A stretch of DNA of 64,000 nt from Spirodela intermedia (Eukaryota > Streptophyta > Magnoliopsida > Alismatales > Araceae). The stretch is taken from contig LR746266.1 of assembly GCA_902729315.2 (NCBI GenBank), positions 3,916,759-3,980,758 of the forward strand, written 5' to 3'. The notes beneath the pieces were generated by a model. That model was not told the origin of the DNA, made no database searches, and was given only the letters and a program-made list of their open reading frames with translations. Each line of letters begins with the position of its first letter. The first letter of the stretch is position 1. Positions 60,723-64,000 of this stretch are shown here, in pieces. Made by a program: the position numbers and the translations under genes.

Positions 60723-63676
60723 TCAGTCTTCTGTCCAAAAAGATGGCAGCCATTGGACATCGGCAACAATGGCAGAACCTCGGCGAGTTTTCTCAACTAT
60801 TTGAAAGATCGAGGGAATTCCTTCATCATCATCGCTGATATCACCATCATTAACTTCATCAGAACCGCAATGCTCAGTGGGGAACGGGTCTGATCTCTGC
60901 TTCCACAAGGAATTGCTTTCAAAAGTGGACGATTTATTAAGAGCTTGGTGTGATGGGTAATGTGCATCTTCGTCAGTCTGCCCGCTCCAGTGGGCTGTAG
61001 GCTGCAGACTGGCTTCCCCTGTCTTACCCATCTCTATAGACTCTTCGTAGGCTTCAGTAAAAGAGTCCACAGGGGAACTGTTGGCTGAGTCTGGGCGTAG
61101 ATGGCAGCCAATCGCCTGCTTAGCTTCCTCTCTTAAATGGGTCGGCCCCTCACTATGGTAGAGTGCCATTTCGAGCTCTTTGATCCGTTCTTCCAACTGG
61201 GATTGGATGATCCCGTGGAGGCGCAAGCTGAGCTCCCTTGGTGAGACAGAGTAATTTGGCGTGTGGTGAGCTGTGGAGCATCCGCTCGTCCTGCCAAGGG
61301 AATCATCATGGGCTAGTGGTTCCCTGCGCAGGATGCCTTCCCTCAGCTCTCCTTCGATGAGATTTCCTACTAAGCATGGGTCAAGCTGCAGAGATTCAAA
61401 AGAGTAAGACAGGAGATGGAAATTTAAAGAAAACGTTTAATAAAGACTTAAAAAACAAATTTTAAAAGTCAATGCGACAGAAAAGAACACGAGCTCCTCA
61501 TGAAGATCTGTCCACATTCATGATTGATAATTAAATACTTTAAATATTGATGCGTCTAGAACCAAAGATGTCGGCTTACATCAGCTAGATCAGATGGGTC
61601 CCCGTCAAGCCCAGAGCCACGCATGTCCAGTTCCAGCCTTTCCAGCTCAGCTTCCAGTTCTGCTTCAATTACGCTCATAGATTTTTTGGCCTCATCCACT
61701 TTGGAAACGGTTGACGGGTCTGATCCCTCTTTTTGATGCCCATGATAACAAAATTTTGAAGAATGTGTGCCTGACAGATGAACTCGGTCCTCACTATCAG
61801 GAAAATTATTCTGATGCCCCCGCTCTTCACAGGTTTCGTCAACAAGCTCCCTAACAATGAGGGAATTCCTAATTTCCAGCTCTTCTTGAAGGTCTTGGAC
61901 CAAGTCCTCACTCTGCTTCAACGAGGCATTCAATCTATCCACCTCTCTTTTGTATGATAGAACAGTGGCAGTCGTGCTGATGCTGAGCCCCAGAAAGAAG
62001 AAGAGAACCCTGGAGAACAACACTGGCCGGGGAAGAAAATTTGTTCAGTAAAAGTATGAGGCAACGACAGAATCAATGGTAGAGATAAAGAATATGTTGA
62101 TAAGTGAGCAAAAGATTTTTCTTGCAACAAATGGTAGAATGTTAAATCTGATTAGTAGGTAAAGGGATTAAAATGGAAAGCCAAAAAATATGAGCAATAA
62201 AAAATGGGAAACAATAAGGAAGAAAAAGTAGAACTGAAACTAGTAGGAATAAGGTTTCCAACAATCTCAGCAAGGATTCTAATATAATTTCATGAAAGAA
62301 TCAAACTTTGGGTTTCTCTCCATCTCTCCTGAAGAACCTTCATCTCATTCCTACACTTTCATAACTTTAATTAATAAATCAACAAAAGCAACCCGGCTTC
62401 AGCCAGTAGCCCCCACCGAGTAGAACCAATTGAATGTTGCAGAACACAGATATGGCAACAGTAGTCCATGATGGGTGGATAAAGCTCTTTATGGAACACC
62501 CCACATATTGGAGCCGCTGCCAGCAGCAGCTTGGAAAGGGCAATTGCACCCCAGACATGTCCTAAAATACAGAAGAAAGGGGGCAAGGAAAGGACTCCTG
62601 AGCACACCCATTATAACATAGTAATAACATAGAAAAATCAGCAGCCATGTCGATTATTTGTTGTTTACATGCTACAGGCCTTTTCAAAACATTCAGTATT
62701 CTGCACGATCTTTCCTGAAATCCGCCATTCAAGGAAAGATAATATTTGATGAATCAGGGGCTCCTATACCTGGCAGCAAGATGATCTTGGGATGCTGCTG
62801 TGAACCGGAAGCATCTAATACCCCATGTTTCCCCATTCCACGGTTCTGCCTTGGCTTTCTTGGAGCATGCAGACGGGGGATTCCAATCGCTAGTTCCTTC
62901 AGTCTGGAGTCAGCCCGTTGACTAGGTCCACAGACGGAATGCCCTTGGAAAGATTCATAGTCTGATCTGCTGATTCTTTGATTGCAGTCGGCTGCCAAAG
63001 ATTTTCTTGTATGCAAACAAAGAGACGGAAAAGGGGGAAAGACATGCTCTTCGAAGTTAATCTTGTCCTTGTACAACTGAGGGATCAGGGAACTCTCAGA
63101 AGAATTCAAAGGCCTCAACGAGTACTTTCGGATTCTCCTACTCCTTGGAGAGTTCTTGTCCATCCTGGATCCATAACAAAAACTAAGATCCCTAGAAGAA
63201 ATATGCGACCGTGATAGATACGGGTACTGGTCCATGGCCTCAGTCTCCATTATCTCTTCCCCGTCCTCTTTGTAGCTTTCCTTTTTGAAGATCCACGGGT
63301 GCAGACTTAACAGGGAGACGTCGCTTCTGACATACTCCTCAGAGCCCATCGGCTTATCTTCATCAGGACCGTGGTTAGTAGTTCTCTCCGCAAGCAGAGA
63401 ACCAGTCCACAATGCCTCGGTTCTCCTGCCGTCTGTGTCATGGGGAACACCTCCATCCACAGGGTTCCGGATCAATCTCCTGAAATGAGGACTCCCAGAT
63501 TCTGATCTCTTCCCGTCGGCCTTCTCAGCGCAGGACTTCACAGGAGGGGTCTCCTCATAAGCAGAGTACGGGTCGACCCAATTTGACGAGCCTCCCCAGC
63601 CGTTCTTCAGTGCGTTCCGGCAGTGCTCGGCCAAATATCCAGCAACGGCGACAGTCACTGCGACCCACAGGTTCAT
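60723..63676 (-). CDS. POLAR-like coiled-coil protein
   Basis: Three exons read: 63676-62770, 62022-61580, 61385-60723. They join in frame with GT-AG introns to 670 residues. The N-terminus is hydrophobic (MNLWVAVTVAVAGYLAEHC). A second hydrophobic segment starts the second exon (residues about 303-325) and is followed by a coiled coil (EVDRLNASLKQSEDLVQDLQ). Then come IEAELEAELERLELDMRGSG, a short linker and NYSVSPRELSLRLHGIIQSQ with LEERIKELEMALYHSE. That order is the pattern of POLAR and POLAR-like proteins, in which POLAR marks the cell cortex during asymmetric division of stomatal precursors. I recognise the family from these motifs; the exact orthologue is not decided. The first 300 residues are disordered and poorly conserved in the family. 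Confidence 0.78.
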
Positions 63677-64000
63677 GACTGCGCTCCCTCAGCTCTGCTG
63701 CGTCCAGAGGCCCTAGTCACAGAGCGTCCCAATGCATGGAAAGAGCCGGAAGGGCCGAGTATATTAGGAGAGCCAGATTGTAGAGCGCCACAGAATCAAA
63801 CAGAAAGGAGAAGTATAGCAGCGTTGGGAACCATTGCGTAGCCCTGTCGAAGTTAAGCACACCGTCGGGAGGATCTCCACCTGGAACCCTGCAACAGGAG
63901 GCAACCTAGCACAGTGACCAAAGACGTGTAGAAGAAACGAGGTGTGGGGTAGCCTCTAGCCCGATGTGCGCCACTCGCCAGAACCCATCAACAGGCTCCA
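63677..64000 (-). promoter_or_regulatory. POLAR-like upstream region
   Basis: This is the leader and promoter of the POLAR-like gene. No coding region is supported. The stretch at 63820-63950 contains GAAGTTAAGC and inverted pieces, but I could not assign it to an RNA family. Confidence 0.4.

Noticed and set aside
63820-63960. Possible 5S or other structured RNA (GAAGTTAAGC)
   Set aside because: Only about 10 bases fit 5S rRNA; the rest does not align and no other RNA family was recognised.

Overview
This is plant nuclear DNA. It has split genes with GT-AG introns, long AT-rich spacers rich in CT/GA microsatellites, decayed copia and gypsy retrotransposons, and plant-specific families (a TCP transcription factor, RPK2-type receptor kinase, EXO70, a POLAR-like protein). 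It is an angiosperm. The mix of GC-rich single-exon genes with AT-rich, CpG-poor spacers would suit a monocot, but the sequence does not fix the species.

Layout: 0.4-1.1 kb is a class II (TCP5/13/17-like) TCP gene. About 4.2-51.2 kb is a tandem segmental duplication of one block, GDPD(+) / RPK2-like kinase(-) / RPA1(-) / shared RPA1-EXO70 promoter. Copy 1 (about 4.2-27.05 kb) holds a ruined GDPD pseudogene, an intact RPK2-like gene and a broken RPA1 pseudogene split by a copia element. That copia element carries a nested 2-kb solo LTR. Copy 2 (about 27.05-51.24 kb) holds a GDPD gene intact from its second coding exon on, an RPK2 pseudogene shredded by two Ty3/gypsy elements and a deletion, and an intact 12-exon RPA1. 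Each of the three genes therefore survives once, but the survivors are spread over both copies (reciprocal loss). Copy 1 ends in a decapitated EXO70 leader that runs into the GDPD of copy 2. Copy 2 ends in the real EXO70 gene.

From 51.6 kb to the end the region is single copy and gene dense: EXO70(+), an MRS2-type Mg2+ transporter(+) whose GMN signature reads GTN, a mitochondrial-type glycine-rich RNA-binding protein(+) and a POLAR-like coiled-coil protein(-).

There is no operon logic here. The genes act in separate processes: DNA replication/repair (RPA1), exocytosis (EXO70), receptor signalling (RPK2-like), phospholipid turnover/phosphate recycling (GDPD), Mg2+ transport (MRS2), organellar RNA binding, and transcription (TCP). 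The most informative content is the duplication history: complementary decay, a micro-inversion, a promoter triplication, a 5S-derived insertion present in one copy only, and a symmetrical gradient of CpG loss inside the nested retrotransposons. Coordinates of exons, LTRs and duplication limits were read by eye. Exon joins were checked for frame and for splice dinucleotides; LTR ends and duplication limits are estimates.
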